Assembly (NCBI RefSeq): GCF_036013525.1
Contig: NZ_CP107853.1
Coordinates: 3,968,001 to 4,032,000 of the forward strand
Length of the DNA stretch: 64,000 nt
Reading direction: 5' to 3'
DNA from: Nonomuraea sp. NBC_00507
GTDB lineage: Bacteria; Actinomycetota; Actinomycetes; Streptosporangiales; Streptosporangiaceae
Shown here: positions 1-8,750 of the stretch, piece by piece
How the letters are laid out: the number at the start of each line of letters is the position of its first letter
Numbering within the stretch: the first letter of the stretch is position 1
The notes under the pieces: generated by a model
Seen by the model: only the letters and a program-made list of their open reading frames with translations
Told to the model about the DNA's origin: nothing
The model's database searches: none
Translations under genes and position numbers: made by a program

Positions 1-414
1 AGGGAGCTGGGCATGGCCGAGCCCGAGCTGCTCGAGTTGGAGTACGCCGCGCTCATGCACGACATCGGTCAGCTGTCGCTGCGTGACCCCATCCCCGGCG
101 GCGCCACCGTGCTCAGCGAGCCGGAGCAGGCGCGCCGCATCGCCGAGCTGGGCGCCGAGGTGATCAAGCAGACGGGCGTGCTGGACAGGGTGGCGGAGGT
201 GGTCAGACGCCAGTGCGACCCGATCGCCGCCGACCCGCCGCTGTCGAGCCGCATCATCAAGGTCGCCAACGCCTACGATGACCTGGTGGGGCCCTCGACC
301 GACCGCGACCGTGCGGGGGCCGCGCTGGAGCGGATCCGGTTCGCCCCCGGCGGCGCGTACGATCCGCACGCGCTGGAGGCGCTGGCCCGCGTGATCGACC
401 GAGGTCGTCTGTAG
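1..414 (+). CDS. HD-domain phosphohydrolase, C-terminal part (5' end outside window)
   Basis: The reading frame is open to the first base of the window, so this is the 3' portion of a longer gene; the first internal ATG is at 13. The visible protein has a histidine-aspartate pair in MHDIGQL (about residue 20 from base 1), as in HD and HD-GYP metal-dependent phosphohydrolases, followed by helices and an RIIKVANAYDDLV segment typical of the later HD-GYP helices. Known members hydrolyse nucleotides or cyclic di-GMP; the substrate here cannot be told from this fragment. The gene is followed by a 97-nt gap and an unrelated reductase gene on the same strand. Confidence 0.6.
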   Translation, partial: RELGMAEPELLELEYAALMHDIGQLSLRDPIPGGATVLSEPEQARRIAELGAEVIKQTGVLDRVAEVVRRQCDPIAADPPLSSRIIKVANAYDDLVGPSTDRDRAGAALERIRFAPGGAYDPHALEALARVIDRGRL

Positions 415-511
415 GACCACAGCCGTAGATCGCGCCGGTGCCGCAGCGATGAGTCTGCCGGCGCCCACAGGTCTACCTCCCGACCGAGACGACCACCTCA
501 GAGGAGTAGAC

Positions 512-1132
512 ATGGGCCTCATCCACATCGAGCTGTTCGCCACCCTCGACCTCGTCGGGCAGGCGCCCGGCGGCCCCGACGAGGACCCGGAGGGGTTCCC
601 GTTCGGCGGCTGGCAGGCGCCCCTGTGGGACGAGGTCGCCGGGGCGCAGGTCGGTGCCGCGTACGAGGGCACGGACGCCCTCCTGCTCGGCCGGCGGACG
701 TATGACATCTTCGCCGCCTTCTGGCCGCACCAGGAGGGCGGCCAGGACAACGAGATCGCCACGCTCTTCAACAGCGTCCCGAAGTATGTGGCCTCCCGCG
801 GCAGGCCCGACCTCTCGTGGGCCGGCTCCACGCAGCTCGGCCCGGACCTGGCCGGAGCGGTGCGCGAGATCCGTGACCGGCACGAGCACGTGAAGGTCGT
901 CGGGAGCCTGAACCTGGTGCAGACCCTCCTGCGCGAGAAGCTCTTCGACCGTCTCGACCTCTGGGTGCACCCGATCATGCTCGGCGTCGGGAAGAAGGTG
1001 TTCGACGGCGGCGCGGTGCCCACGAACGTCACACTCCTCGAACCGCCGGCAGCCGGTCCGAAGGGCACCGTGTACCTGCGCTACGGGCTCGCCGAGGGCA
1101 CGCCCGGGACGGGGGACATGAGCGCCCGCTGA
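512..1132 (+). CDS. Dihydrofolate reductase-like (RibD C-terminal domain) protein
   Basis: A 206-residue cytosolic protein of the RibD-C/DHFR superfamily. It shows the family's LLLGRRTYDIFAAFW segment near residues 70-85, a KVVGSLNLVQTLL segment near 130-143 that matches the nucleotide-binding GS.....L pattern, and the DLWVHPIMLGVGKKVFD strand pair near 151-168. The ATG at 512 was chosen because GAGGAG lies 5 bases upstream; an in-frame ATG at 449 has no such signal. Members are NADPH-dependent reductases of unknown substrate in most actinomycetes, so the function is set only at family level. Confidence 0.8.
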   Translation: MGLIHIELFATLDLVGQAPGGPDEDPEGFPFGGWQAPLWDEVAGAQVGAAYEGTDALLLGRRTYDIFAAFWPHQEGGQDNEIATLFNSVPKYVASRGRPDLSWAGSTQLGPDLAGAVREIRDRHEHVKVVGSLNLVQTLLREKLFDRLDLWVHPIMLGVGKKVFDGGAVPTNVTLLEPPAAGPKGTVYLRYGLAEGTPGTGDMSAR

Positions 1133-1157
1133 GCTGCGCGCCGCGATCTGATCGCCG

Positions 1158-1538
1158 TCATCGAGTGGCGCGGGCCAGGAACTTCGCGCGGTCGACCACG
1201 ACGCGCTCGATCGTGCCCCGGCCCACGACGGTGCTCTTGTCATGGGCCTCGAAGGAGAAGACCAGACGCCGGCCGTCGACCTCGGTCAGCTCGACGCCGA
1301 TCTGGACGTGCCTGCCCAGCGGGCTGGCGGCCAGGTGCTCGAGCTCGACCCGCGTGCCGACGGAGGTCTCGCCGGGCGCGAGGTGCTGCTCGATCGCGCG
1401 CAGGGTGGCCGCCTCGGCCAGCGCGAGCAGCCGGGGCGTGGCCAGCACGGGCACGTCGCCGCTGCCGGCCCGCTTCGCGGTGTCCTCCATCTCGACCATG
1501 ATGAGCAGCTGGGAGCGGAGACCCGGAGCAAGCGTCAT
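1158..1538 (-). CDS. FlK-like hotdog-fold thioesterase
   Basis: A 126-residue single-domain hotdog protein. Thr34, Glu42 and His68 reproduce the spacing (8 and 26 residues) of the Thr42/Glu50/His76 catalytic triad of the fluoroacetyl-CoA thioesterase FlK, and the surrounding LVFSFEAHD and GRGTIERVVV strands fit the same family. It probably hydrolyses a small acyl-CoA. Fluoroacetyl-CoA specificity is not implied, because this branch is widespread in organisms that do not make organofluorines. It is convergent with the preceding reductase gene, and its 5' side faces the promoter region of the PASTA kinase. Confidence 0.7.
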   Translation of the reverse strand: MTLAPGLRSQLLIMVEMEDTAKRAGSGDVPVLATPRLLALAEAATLRAIEQHLAPGETSVGTRVELEHLAASPLGRHVQIGVELTEVDGRRLVFSFEAHDKSTVVGRGTIERVVVDRAKFLARATR

Positions 1539-1789
1539 GGGATCAGCCTACGGGAGGCCGCACCAACCAAGAGGCCCCCTGACTTCCCGGAAACGCGGAC
1601 AAGTACGGTCGTAAGGCCGCAGGATAGGCTTTGTACGGCTTAAGACATATGAGTGGCATGTGAGACTAGTGAGTCGTACACTCTCTGAGTTCCGTGACCG
1701 CTGTGTTACCTCACCGCGACAAAGGTTCGCTTTGTTGGACAACTGCGGGGTTGAAGAGGTTACCGAGGTAGGGGGGTAGCGGGGGGATC

Positions 1790-3427
1790 ATGGTGGCCCA
1801 AGGGACGACACTGGCGGGGCGGTATCGGCTTGATACCCGCATCGGCGCCGGTGGCATGGGCGAGGTGTGGCGTGGCGAGGACATCGTCCTGGCGCGCACC
1901 GTCGCCGTGAAGGTGCTGCTTCCGGGCCGCATGGAAGATCCTGGCTTCGTCGCTCGCTTTCAGGGGGAAGCGCGGGCGATGGCCACGATCAACCACGCCG
2001 GCGTCGTCGACGTCTACGACTACGGCGTCAGCGGCGACACCGTCTACCTGGTGATGAAGTTCGTGGACGGCGAGCCGCTCGACCGGCTGCTGTCCAGGCT
2101 GGGCAGGATCCCGCCGCAGGCGGCCATGGAGCTGATCGCGCAGGCCGCGTCGGCGCTGCAGGCCGTGCACGACCAGGGCATCGTGCACCGCGACGTCAAG
2201 CCGGGCAACCTGCTCGTGCAGCGTGACGGCACGCTGGTGCTCACCGACTTCGGCATCGCCCGCTCCGACCTCGCCAACCGGCTCACCGACGCCGGCATGG
2301 TGCTCGGCACGGCCGCCTACTGCGCCCCGGAGCAGGCCGAGGGCGCGCCCGTCACGCCTGCGGTCGACATTTACGCGCTCGGCGTGGTCGCGTACGAGTG
2401 CCTCGTGGGGCAGCGGCCGTTCGACGGCGACAGCGCGGTCACGATCGCGCTCAAGCACATCCGCGAGGCCCCGCCGCCGCTGCCGCCCGGCATCCCGCCT
2501 GCCGTGCGCACGCTCGTTGAGATCGCCCTGTCGAAGGACCCGGCCAGGCGTTACCCGACGGCCAAGGCCATGAGCGAGGCGGCCCGCGCGATCGCCAGCG
2601 GCCAGGCCCCCGAACCCGTGCAGCCGCCGGTCACCGGGGCCACCATGGTGCCGCCGGCGGACTACCCGCCGCGTCAGACCGGACAATACGCCGCAAGCCC
2701 GCACCAGCCCGGTCAGTACGATGCGAGCTCGCACCAGACCGGTCAGTACGCCGCCGACCCGTACCAGACCGGCGTGCGCATGGCCGGCCCGGAGGAGACG
2801 ACGGTGGCCGAGCGGCGCGGCCGCCGCGCCGCCAAGGCCCCGCGCAGGACCGGCCTGATCGCCGGCATCGCCGCGGTGGTCGTGCTCGGCGCGGGCGCCA
2901 CCGCGGTCGCGCTGACCGGTATGACCACCGGTGACCCGACGCCGACGAACACCGCGGCTCCCGCCGCGGAGGAGAGCACGCCCAAGAACACGCCCAAGCC
3001 GTCCACCACGAAGCCCAAGCCCAAGACCACCCCGACACCGGATCCCAGGCCGACGACCACCCGGCCCAGGCCCACGAAGACCGAGGAAGAGGAGACCCCG
3101 ACTCCCACGCCGTCGAAGACGCCTACCTCGACACCGTCGAAGACGCCGTCCGGCACGCCCACGCCGAGCGTCAAGAAGGTGCTCGTGCCCAAGGTGGTCG
3201 GGATGCCGTTCCTGAAGGGCCAGGAGATGGTGGAGGCAGCCGGCTTCGTCACGCGAGTGTTCGACTCCACCAGCACCACCGACGGCATGCGCTGCGGCAA
3301 GATCCAGAAGACCAATCCGGCCGGCGGCACAGCCTACGACGTGACCAAACCGGTCTCGCTGGTCGTCATCGACGGCGTCTGCTCGACGCCGTCGGCGACT
3401 CCCGGCACATCCGCCACGCCGAAGTAG
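1790..3427 (+). CDS. PASTA-domain Ser/Thr protein kinase
   Basis: A 545-residue membrane-anchored Hanks-type kinase. The kinase domain (about 10-270) has the glycine loop IGAGGMGEV (18-26), Lys41 in AVKV, the catalytic HRDVKPGN (133-140) and DFG (153-155), all intact. A juxtamembrane linker with Tyr/Gln-rich repeats is followed by one transmembrane helix (about 354-378), a Pro/Thr/Lys-rich extracellular stalk and a single C-terminal PASTA domain (about 466-530) that contains two cysteines. PASTA kinases of the PknB class sense peptidoglycan fragments and control cell-wall growth; one PASTA unit is fewer than the four of PknB. The gene ends 3 nt from the convergent ThDP enzyme. The upstream 250 nt hold no gene and should contain its promoter. 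Confidence 0.9.
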   Translation: MVAQGTTLAGRYRLDTRIGAGGMGEVWRGEDIVLARTVAVKVLLPGRMEDPGFVARFQGEARAMATINHAGVVDVYDYGVSGDTVYLVMKFVDGEPLDRLLSRLGRIPPQAAMELIAQAASALQAVHDQGIVHRDVKPGNLLVQRDGTLVLTDFGIARSDLANRLTDAGMVLGTAAYCAPEQAEGAPVTPAVDIYALGVVAYECLVGQRPFDGDSAVTIALKHIREAPPPLPPGIPPAVRTLVEIALSKDPARRYPTAKAMSEAARAIASGQAPEPVQPPVTGATMVPPADYPPRQTGQYAASPHQPGQYDASSHQTGQYAADPYQTGVRMAGPEETTVAERRGRRAAKAPRRTGLIAGIAAVVVLGAGATAVALTGMTTGDPTPTNTAAPAAEESTPKNTPKPSTTKPKPKTTPTPDPRPTTTRPRPTKTEEEETPTPTPSKTPTSTPSKTPSGTPTPSVKKVLVPKVVGMPFLKGQEMVEAAGFVTRVFDSTSTTDGMRCGKIQKTNPAGGTAYDVTKPVSLVVIDGVCSTPSATPGTSATPK

Positions 3428-3430
3428 GGG

Positions 3431-5077
3431 CTACACGCCGGTGGTGCTGCGGGGGTAGGCGACCTGCGGGTCGGTGGCGATGTTCACCATGTACGGGATG
3501 CCCGAGTCGAACGCCCTGCGCAGCGCCGGGCCGATCTCCGACGGCTTGGTGACCAGCTCGCCTCCGCCGCCCAGCGCGGTCACGACCTGGTCGTAGCGGC
3601 ACTGCGGCTGCAGGTCGGCGGCCACGTCGTAGCCGTACAGCAGCTGCATGGGGTGCTTCTCCAGGCCCCACATGCCGTTGTTGCCGCAGATCATGACGAC
3701 CGGCAGCTTGTGGCGGACGAGGGTGTCGACGTCCATCAGCGAGAAGCCGGCCGCGCCGTCGCCGAGCAGCAGCACCACCTGGGAGGACGGCCGGGCCAGG
3801 CGGGCGGCGATGGAGTAGCCGAGGCCGGTGCCCAGACAGCCGTACGGGCCCGGGTCGAGCCAGTTGCCCGGCTGCTTGGGCTCGACGTATTTGCCCGCGT
3901 AGGAGACGAAGTCGCCGCCGTCGCCGATCACCACGGCGTCCTCGGCCAGCACCTTGCCCAGCTCGCCGTAGATGCGCATGGGGTGGATCGGGTCGGAGTC
4001 CGAGGCCAGGAGCTCGGCGTCGCCCGCGATGGCCGCGGCCGCCGCGTCGGACAGCTTGGACACCCACGGGGCGTACGCGTCCGGCTTGACCCCCGCGTCC
4101 CCGCAGGCCGTGCCGAGACTCCAGAACACCACCGACAGGTCGCCGGCGGCGGACGCGGCCGGCTGCATGTGCGTGGCCAGCTGCGACGGCGCGTCCACGA
4201 TGTGCACCACGCGGGCCAGCGGCGCGCCGTCCTTGCCACCGAACCACCCGTAGCCCAGGCGGAAGTCGAGCGGCGTGCCGACCACGATCACCAGGTCCGC
4301 CTGGGCGAAGGCCTGCCCGCGGGCCCGGGTGACCAGCAGCTCGTGCCCCGAGGGCAGGACACCCCGGCCCTGGCCGTTGGGGATGACCGGCAGCCGCCAC
4401 GTCTCGGCGAAGTCACGCGCGGCCTCCTCGGCCCGGTCCATCCACACGTCCGAGCCGTAGACCAGCACCGGGCGCTCGGCCTCGGCCAGCAGTCGCGCGA
4501 TCGCGGCCAGGTCGTCGGGGTCGGGCTCCAGCGGCGAGGGCGTCTGCGTCCGCACCTTGTGCACCGGCGAGGGGGAGAACAGGTGGTCCATGTAGAAGTC
4601 GACGAAGACCGGCCCGCGATGGGGGGCGACGGCCGTGCGGAAGGCCGACTCGACCTCCTGGCCGACCGACTCGGCGTCGCTCGCGGTGAACGACAGCTTG
4701 GTGATCGGGCCCAGCAGCGGCGGGTGGTCCATTTCCTGCAGCGCGCCGCTGCCCCAGCGCGACTGGGGCGCGCGCCCGCCCATGACGACCACCGGCGAGC
4801 CGTTGAAGTGGGCGGTCGCGATGCCGCTGACGCCGTTGGTGATGCCGGGGCCGGCGGTCAGCACGGCCAGTCCCGGCCTCCTGGTCAGCCTGGCCGTCGC
4901 CTCGGCGGCGAACACCGCGCTCTGCTCATGGCGTACGTCGAGGATGCGCATGTCCTCGTGCACGGCGCCGTCGTAGAGCGGGAAGACGTGCCCCCCGGAC
5001 AAGGTGAACATGGTCTCGACGCCATAGGCCTTGGACACGGCGACGGCGGCGTCACCGGCGTGCTTCGCAGACTCCAT
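3431..5077 (-). CDS. Thiamine diphosphate-dependent enzyme, acetolactate synthase-like
   Basis: A 548-residue three-domain ThDP enzyme. Glu51 in RHEQSA is the conserved N-terminal glutamate that activates the cofactor; the ThDP/Mg2+ motif runs from GDG (439-441) to NN (466-467). The central domain (about 190-320) matches the nucleotide/FAD-binding fold of acetohydroxyacid synthases. Length and sequence suit the acetolactate synthase, 2-hydroxyacyl-CoA lyase and oxalyl-CoA decarboxylase superfamily. No small regulatory subunit or other ilv gene is nearby, so it need not be the biosynthetic AHAS and the substrate is left open. It stands alone between the convergent kinase and a DUF4097 gene. 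Confidence 0.75.
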   Translation of the reverse strand: MESAKHAGDAAVAVSKAYGVETMFTLSGGHVFPLYDGAVHEDMRILDVRHEQSAVFAAEATARLTRRPGLAVLTAGPGITNGVSGIATAHFNGSPVVVMGGRAPQSRWGSGALQEMDHPPLLGPITKLSFTASDAESVGQEVESAFRTAVAPHRGPVFVDFYMDHLFSPSPVHKVRTQTPSPLEPDPDDLAAIARLLAEAERPVLVYGSDVWMDRAEEAARDFAETWRLPVIPNGQGRGVLPSGHELLVTRARGQAFAQADLVIVVGTPLDFRLGYGWFGGKDGAPLARVVHIVDAPSQLATHMQPAASAAGDLSVVFWSLGTACGDAGVKPDAYAPWVSKLSDAAAAAIAGDAELLASDSDPIHPMRIYGELGKVLAEDAVVIGDGGDFVSYAGKYVEPKQPGNWLDPGPYGCLGTGLGYSIAARLARPSSQVVLLLGDGAAGFSLMDVDTLVRHKLPVVMICGNNGMWGLEKHPMQLLYGYDVAADLQPQCRYDQVVTALGGGGELVTKPSEIGPALRRAFDSGIPYMVNIATDPQVAYPRSTTGV

Positions 5078-5118
5078 GCCGGGGAACTTACCAACCAGTC
5101 ACACGGGTAAACAGACCT

Positions 5119-5895
5119 TCAATGGTGGAACAAGGACACGGAGCCGTCTGTCGTCGTCGCGACGATCTTCCGCGGCGATTCCCTGTCCCGCTTGATGCCG
5201 ATGCTGGAGTTGGTGGCATCCACGGCCACGTTGTAGGTGCCGTCGGGCACGCCCACGGTGATGTCGCCTCTGGTCCTGACCACAGCCCTGACGGACGTCG
5301 GAGGGCTCGTGAACGACAGGTGCACCCGGCCTGAGCCGGCCTCCACGTCGGCCGCGTCGCCGTCGAGCCCCTCCCCCTCGATGCTTCCGGTGCCGGTCCT
5401 GGCCCACAGGGAGCCCGCGACGTCGTGGAGGCGGATGTCGCCGGAGACGGAGGTCAGGCGCAGGCTCCCGAAGGCCTCGTTCACGGCGAGCACGCCCTTG
5501 GTGGTGCCGGCCACGAGGTCGGTCTCCGGCGGCACGGTGATCACGTACTCGGCCCGGCAGATGGGGCCGTCCGGCTGGTCAGCGCGCGGGCAGACCGCCT
5601 CCAGCCGCAGGGCCGAGTCGGCGGCGTTCCAGTCCTCGGTGACGGTCGGCCGGTCCCTGGACCACCGGAGCGTTCTCTGGATCAGCAGCTCGCCGGCCTG
5701 GCCGGGCACGATGAACAGGTCCACCTGCCCCGAGGCCGCCGCGATCCTCACCTTGTCCTTCGTGAACGGGATCGACCGCAGCGCGGTGTCCACCGGCGTC
5801 CTGGCCCTGGCGAAGCCGCGCCAGATCAGCACCGAGGAGATGAGCAGCGCGACCACCGTCACCACGGCGCCGGCGGTGAGCCAAGCGGCTCTCAC
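5119..5895 (-). CDS. DUF4097 (adhesin-like beta-repeat) membrane-anchored protein
   Basis: A 258-residue protein with an N-terminal transmembrane segment (about 6-26) followed by repeated short beta-strands such as SVSGDIRL, TGTGSIEG and GSGRVHLS, the signature of DUF4097/putative adhesin proteins. It is the last gene of a three-gene operon: its start overlaps the stop of the response-regulator gene by 4 nt (ATGA). Proteins of this fold accompany envelope-stress two-component systems in many Gram-positives, so a sensory or feedback role at the membrane is likely; no biochemical activity is known to me. Confidence 0.75.
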   Translation of the reverse strand: MRAAWLTAGAVVTVVALLISSVLIWRGFARARTPVDTALRSIPFTKDKVRIAAASGQVDLFIVPGQAGELLIQRTLRWSRDRPTVTEDWNAADSALRLEAVCPRADQPDGPICRAEYVITVPPETDLVAGTTKGVLAVNEAFGSLRLTSVSGDIRLHDVAGSLWARTGTGSIEGEGLDGDAADVEAGSGRVHLSFTSPPTSVRAVVRTRGDITVGVPDGTYNVAVDATNSSIGIKRDRESPRKIVATTTDGSVSLFHH

Positions 5896-6548
5896 GGCAG
5901 GCTCCTGATCTTCAGGAACTGCAGCACGGCGAGCACCCGCCGGTGGTCGCCCTCGGCCGGGGACAGGTCGAGCTTGGCGAAGATGTTGCCGATGTGCTTG
6001 CCCACCGCGCCCTCGCTGAGCACGAGCGCCTGGCCGATGCCGGCGTTGGAGCGGCCCTCCGCCATCAGCCTGAGCACCTCGTGCTCCCTCGGCGTCAGAC
6101 GCTCCAGCGGGTCGCTGTTGCCGCGCAGCAGCAGCTGGGCCACCACCTCCGGGTCGAGCGCCGTGCCGCCGGAGGCCACCCTGCGCAGCGCGTCGATGAA
6201 CTCGGTCACGTCCGCCACCCGGTCCTTCAGCAGGTAGCCGACGCCGCCGTTCGCGGCCGAGGCGAGCAACTGGGCGGCGTAGCGCTCCTCGACGTACTGG
6301 GAGAGCACGAGCACCGGCAGGCCGGGCTGCTGGCGGCGGAGCACGAGCGCGGCCCGCAGCCCTTCGTCGGTGTGCGTGGGCGGCATCCGGACGTCGGTGA
6401 TGACCAGCTCAGGACGGTGCTCCTCGGCCGCCCGCAGCAGCCCCTCGGCCTCGTCCACGGCCGCCACGACCTCCATGCCCGAGGCATCGAGCAGCCGGAT
6501 CAGCCCTTCGCGCAGGAGCACGGAATCCTCGGCGAGCACTACTCGCAC
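5892..6548 (-). CDS. NarL/LuxR-family response regulator
   Basis: A 218-residue two-domain regulator. The receiver domain (1-120) has acidic pocket residues near Glu7-Asp8, the phosphoacceptor Asp52 in VITDVRMPP and the conserved lysine in YLLKDRV. The C-terminal LuxR-type helix-turn-helix (about 150-205) carries LTPREHEVLRLMAEGRSNAGIG. The gene overlaps the upstream histidine-kinase gene by 10 nt and the downstream DUF4097 gene by 4 nt, so the three are translationally coupled and the kinase is the evident partner. Confidence 0.92.
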   Translation of the reverse strand: MRVVLAEDSVLLREGLIRLLDASGMEVVAAVDEAEGLLRAAEEHRPELVITDVRMPPTHTDEGLRAALVLRRQQPGLPVLVLSQYVEERYAAQLLASAANGGVGYLLKDRVADVTEFIDALRRVASGGTALDPEVVAQLLLRGNSDPLERLTPREHEVLRLMAEGRSNAGIGQALVLSEGAVGKHIGNIFAKLDLSPAEGDHRRVLAVLQFLKIRSLP

Positions 6549-7699
6549 GGCAGGTCCACCTCGATCGTCGTCGGGCCGCCGAGCGGGCTGGACAGCCGGA
6601 GCGTCCCGTCGACGGAGTCGATGCGCTGCGCCAGGCCGCGCAGCCCGGTGCCGCCGTCCAGCCGGGCTCCGCCGCAGCCGTCGTCGTACACGAGCATGTG
6701 CAGCCGGTCGTGCTCGCGCCGCACGCGGATCTGGGCCTTGGTGGCGGCGGCGTGCTTGGCGATGTTGGTCAGTGCTTCGGACACGATGAAGAAGGCCACC
6801 GCCTCAATGGTCGGGGAGGCACGCCGATCGATGTCGACGTGCAGCTTCACGGGGAAGGGGGCGCGGGCGGCGACGCCGGACAGCGCCGCGTCGAGGCCCT
6901 GGTCGTTGAGCACGGCCGGATGCAGGCCGCGGACGAAGTCGCGCAGCTCCTTGAGCGCCTGCTTGGCCTCCTCGTGCGCCTGCGCGATGGCCTCCTTGGC
7001 CGGATCGGGCAGGTCGGTCAGGGTGGCCCTGGCCAGTCCCAGGTTCATGGCCAGGGAGACCAGGCGCTGCTGAGCGCCGTCGTGGAGGTCCCGCTCGATC
7101 CTGCGGCGCTCGGCGTCGGCCGCGTCGATCACGCCCGCCCGGCTCTCGGTCAGCGTCTCGATCCGCTGCCCCAGCTCCGACCGGCTGGGGCCGAGCAGTG
7201 TACGGGCCACCGACAGGTCCAGCGCCGCCATGCCCCGCGCCAGGACCGGCGCGAGCAGCAGCAGCACCAGACCGACCGCCATGAAGATCATCACCACCCG
7301 GTTGTCCCTGAGGTCGATCACGAACTCCAGCGGCGGGCGCTGCAGCTTCGGCGGCAGGAACGACAACAGCCCCACGATCGCCCCGCCCCACGCCACCGCC
7401 ACCAAGAACGCGGCGGCCATCCCCACGATCGGGGACAGCAGATGGTAGCCGATCTGCCGCCACGTGGCCGGGCTGCGCCACTGGCTCGGCGTGCGCACGG
7501 GCGGGATGCGCGCACCGAGGAACGCCTCGAACCGGGAGCGCTGCACCCGGGTGAACCACGGCAGCCCACGCCGCAGCAGGGGAGGCGCCACGATCAGGAC
7601 GAGCGTCAGCCCACCGAGCACGATGGCGACCGGCAGGCCGACCATCAGGTGCGCCGTGTCGAGCCAGGCCCGTGCCGACCATGGACGGGGGACTTTCAT
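6539..7699 (-). CDS. Sensor histidine kinase (HisKA_3 type)
   Basis: A 386-residue membrane kinase. Hydrophobic segments at about 17-45, 88-116 and 136-155 form the membrane sensor part. The dimerisation/phosphoacceptor helix has ERDLHDGAQQRL with His206, and the ATPase domain shows the N-box SEALTNIAKHA and the G-boxes DDGCGGA and GTGLRGLAQR. This is the NarX/DesK-type partner of LuxR-class regulators. It is the first gene of the kinase-regulator-DUF4097 operon; its promoter lies in the short gap to bioD. The signal sensed is unknown; the short extracytoplasmic loops suggest intramembrane sensing. Confidence 0.92.
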   Translation of the reverse strand: MKVPRPWSARAWLDTAHLMVGLPVAIVLGGLTLVLIVAPPLLRRGLPWFTRVQRSRFEAFLGARIPPVRTPSQWRSPATWRQIGYHLLSPIVGMAAAFLVAVAWGGAIVGLLSFLPPKLQRPPLEFVIDLRDNRVVMIFMAVGLVLLLLAPVLARGMAALDLSVARTLLGPSRSELGQRIETLTESRAGVIDAADAERRRIERDLHDGAQQRLVSLAMNLGLARATLTDLPDPAKEAIAQAHEEAKQALKELRDFVRGLHPAVLNDQGLDAALSGVAARAPFPVKLHVDIDRRASPTIEAVAFFIVSEALTNIAKHAAATKAQIRVRREHDRLHMLVYDDGCGGARLDGGTGLRGLAQRIDSVDGTLRLSSPLGGPTTIEVDLPCE

Positions 7700-7780
7700 G
7701 CCTCAACGGTATTGAGCAGTGGGGACGACGCGAAATAGGTCTGGTGTGCGGATGGATGGTGGGGCTAGCTCTACCTCTTG

Positions 7781-8494
7781 CTACAGCACCCGCTGCCGGA
7801 AGGCCACGGGATCGAAGACGCCACCCAGCATGGGGCCCAGCCCGCTGCGCGCCACCTCCGCGAAGGCCTCTCTCTCGAGGCCGCCCGCACCCTCCGGCAA
7901 CGCGCCCGCCAACGGCCGCGCGGCCAGCATCTCCAGATCCGCCACGTTGCTCCGCTCCACGACCCCGGGATCGTCCGGCCACCGCCCGATGACGAGCCCG
8001 GCGAGATCGAGCCCTCGATGCGCGAGGGCCTCCAGCGTGAGCGCCGCCTGATTGACGCTCCCGCCCCCGGCCCTGACGACCACGAGCACCTGCGCCCCCA
8101 ACGACCGTGCCAGGTCGGCGATGGTCGTGCCGTCCTCGTCATACCGCTCCAGCAGCCCTCCGGTGCCCTCCACGAGCACCAGTCGGTTGCTCTCACGCAG
8201 CTCCCGCACCAGCCGCACGGCATCAACCATCGACACGGGCGGCACCCCGGCGACCCGGGACGCCGCGGCAGGGGAGAGCGACTCGGCGAACCGGCACAAC
8301 TCAAACGTCGTGGTCACTCCGGCCAGCCGGATGACCGCATCCAGATCCCCGGCTTCACCGGGAGCCACGCCCGTCTGAGCAGGCTTGACCACGGCCACGG
8401 AAGCCCCACGCCCCCTGGCCAGCGCGGCCACGGCCGCCGCCACGACGGTCTTGCCAACCCCGGTGCCGGTCCCCGCGACCACAAGGATGCTCAT
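7781..8494 (-). CDS. bioD: Dethiobiotin synthetase
   Basis: A 237-residue P-loop enzyme that closes the ureido ring of dethiobiotin from 7,8-diaminopelargonate, CO2 and ATP, the penultimate step of biotin synthesis. The P-loop GTGTGVGKT is at residues 8-16, KPAQTGV follows at about 37, and VEGTGGLLERY near 108-118 matches the BioD substrate loop. The ATG at 8494 was chosen because family members begin directly with this strand-P-loop; an upstream in-frame extension to 8632 adds an unrelated leader. No bioF or bioA gene is present in the window, so bioD is either at the end of a cluster or isolated. Confidence 0.88.
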   Translation of the reverse strand: MSILVVAGTGTGVGKTVVAAAVAALARGRGASVAVVKPAQTGVAPGEAGDLDAVIRLAGVTTTFELCRFAESLSPAAASRVAGVPPVSMVDAVRLVRELRESNRLVLVEGTGGLLERYDEDGTTIADLARSLGAQVLVVVRAGGGSVNQAALTLEALAHRGLDLAGLVIGRWPDDPGVVERSNVADLEMLAARPLAGALPEGAGGLEREAFAEVARSGLGPMLGGVFDPVAFRQRVL

Positions 8495-8664
8495 AACCCC
8501 AGCGTAGGCACAGCCCCGTGGCCCAGATGAAACCACTTGGCCGGCCCACAAGACGCTCGTAACGGCGAGAACCACGTGAGCGTTCACGACCGGCGCTTGA
8601 ATGTCGCGCGCCAACGTCGGCGAGGCGGTCAAGCCGGCACCGCCGTAAAGAAAAAAGGGTTTTA

Positions 8665-8750
8665 GGGACGGCGAAGACAGGGGTCTCGAGGACGGCGAAG
8701 ACAGGGGTCTTGAGGACGGCGAAGTCGAGGAGCCTTAGGGACGGCGAAGA
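8665..8750. repeat. 24-bp tandem repeat copied from the 3' end of dasR
   Basis: The 11-mer GGACGGCGAAG starts at 8666, 8690, 8714 and 8739, giving three 24-25 bp units placed after the dasR stop codon plus the copy that is the end of dasR itself. In the coding copy it specifies the last residues (RLRRP, read on the minus strand). The repeats therefore look like downstream duplications of the gene's own tail. Confidence 0.8.

Noticed and set aside
3431..5077. Calling the ThDP enzyme ilvB (biosynthetic acetolactate synthase)
   Set aside because: No regulatory subunit or branched-chain gene is adjacent, and several ThDP subfamilies share the visible motifs.
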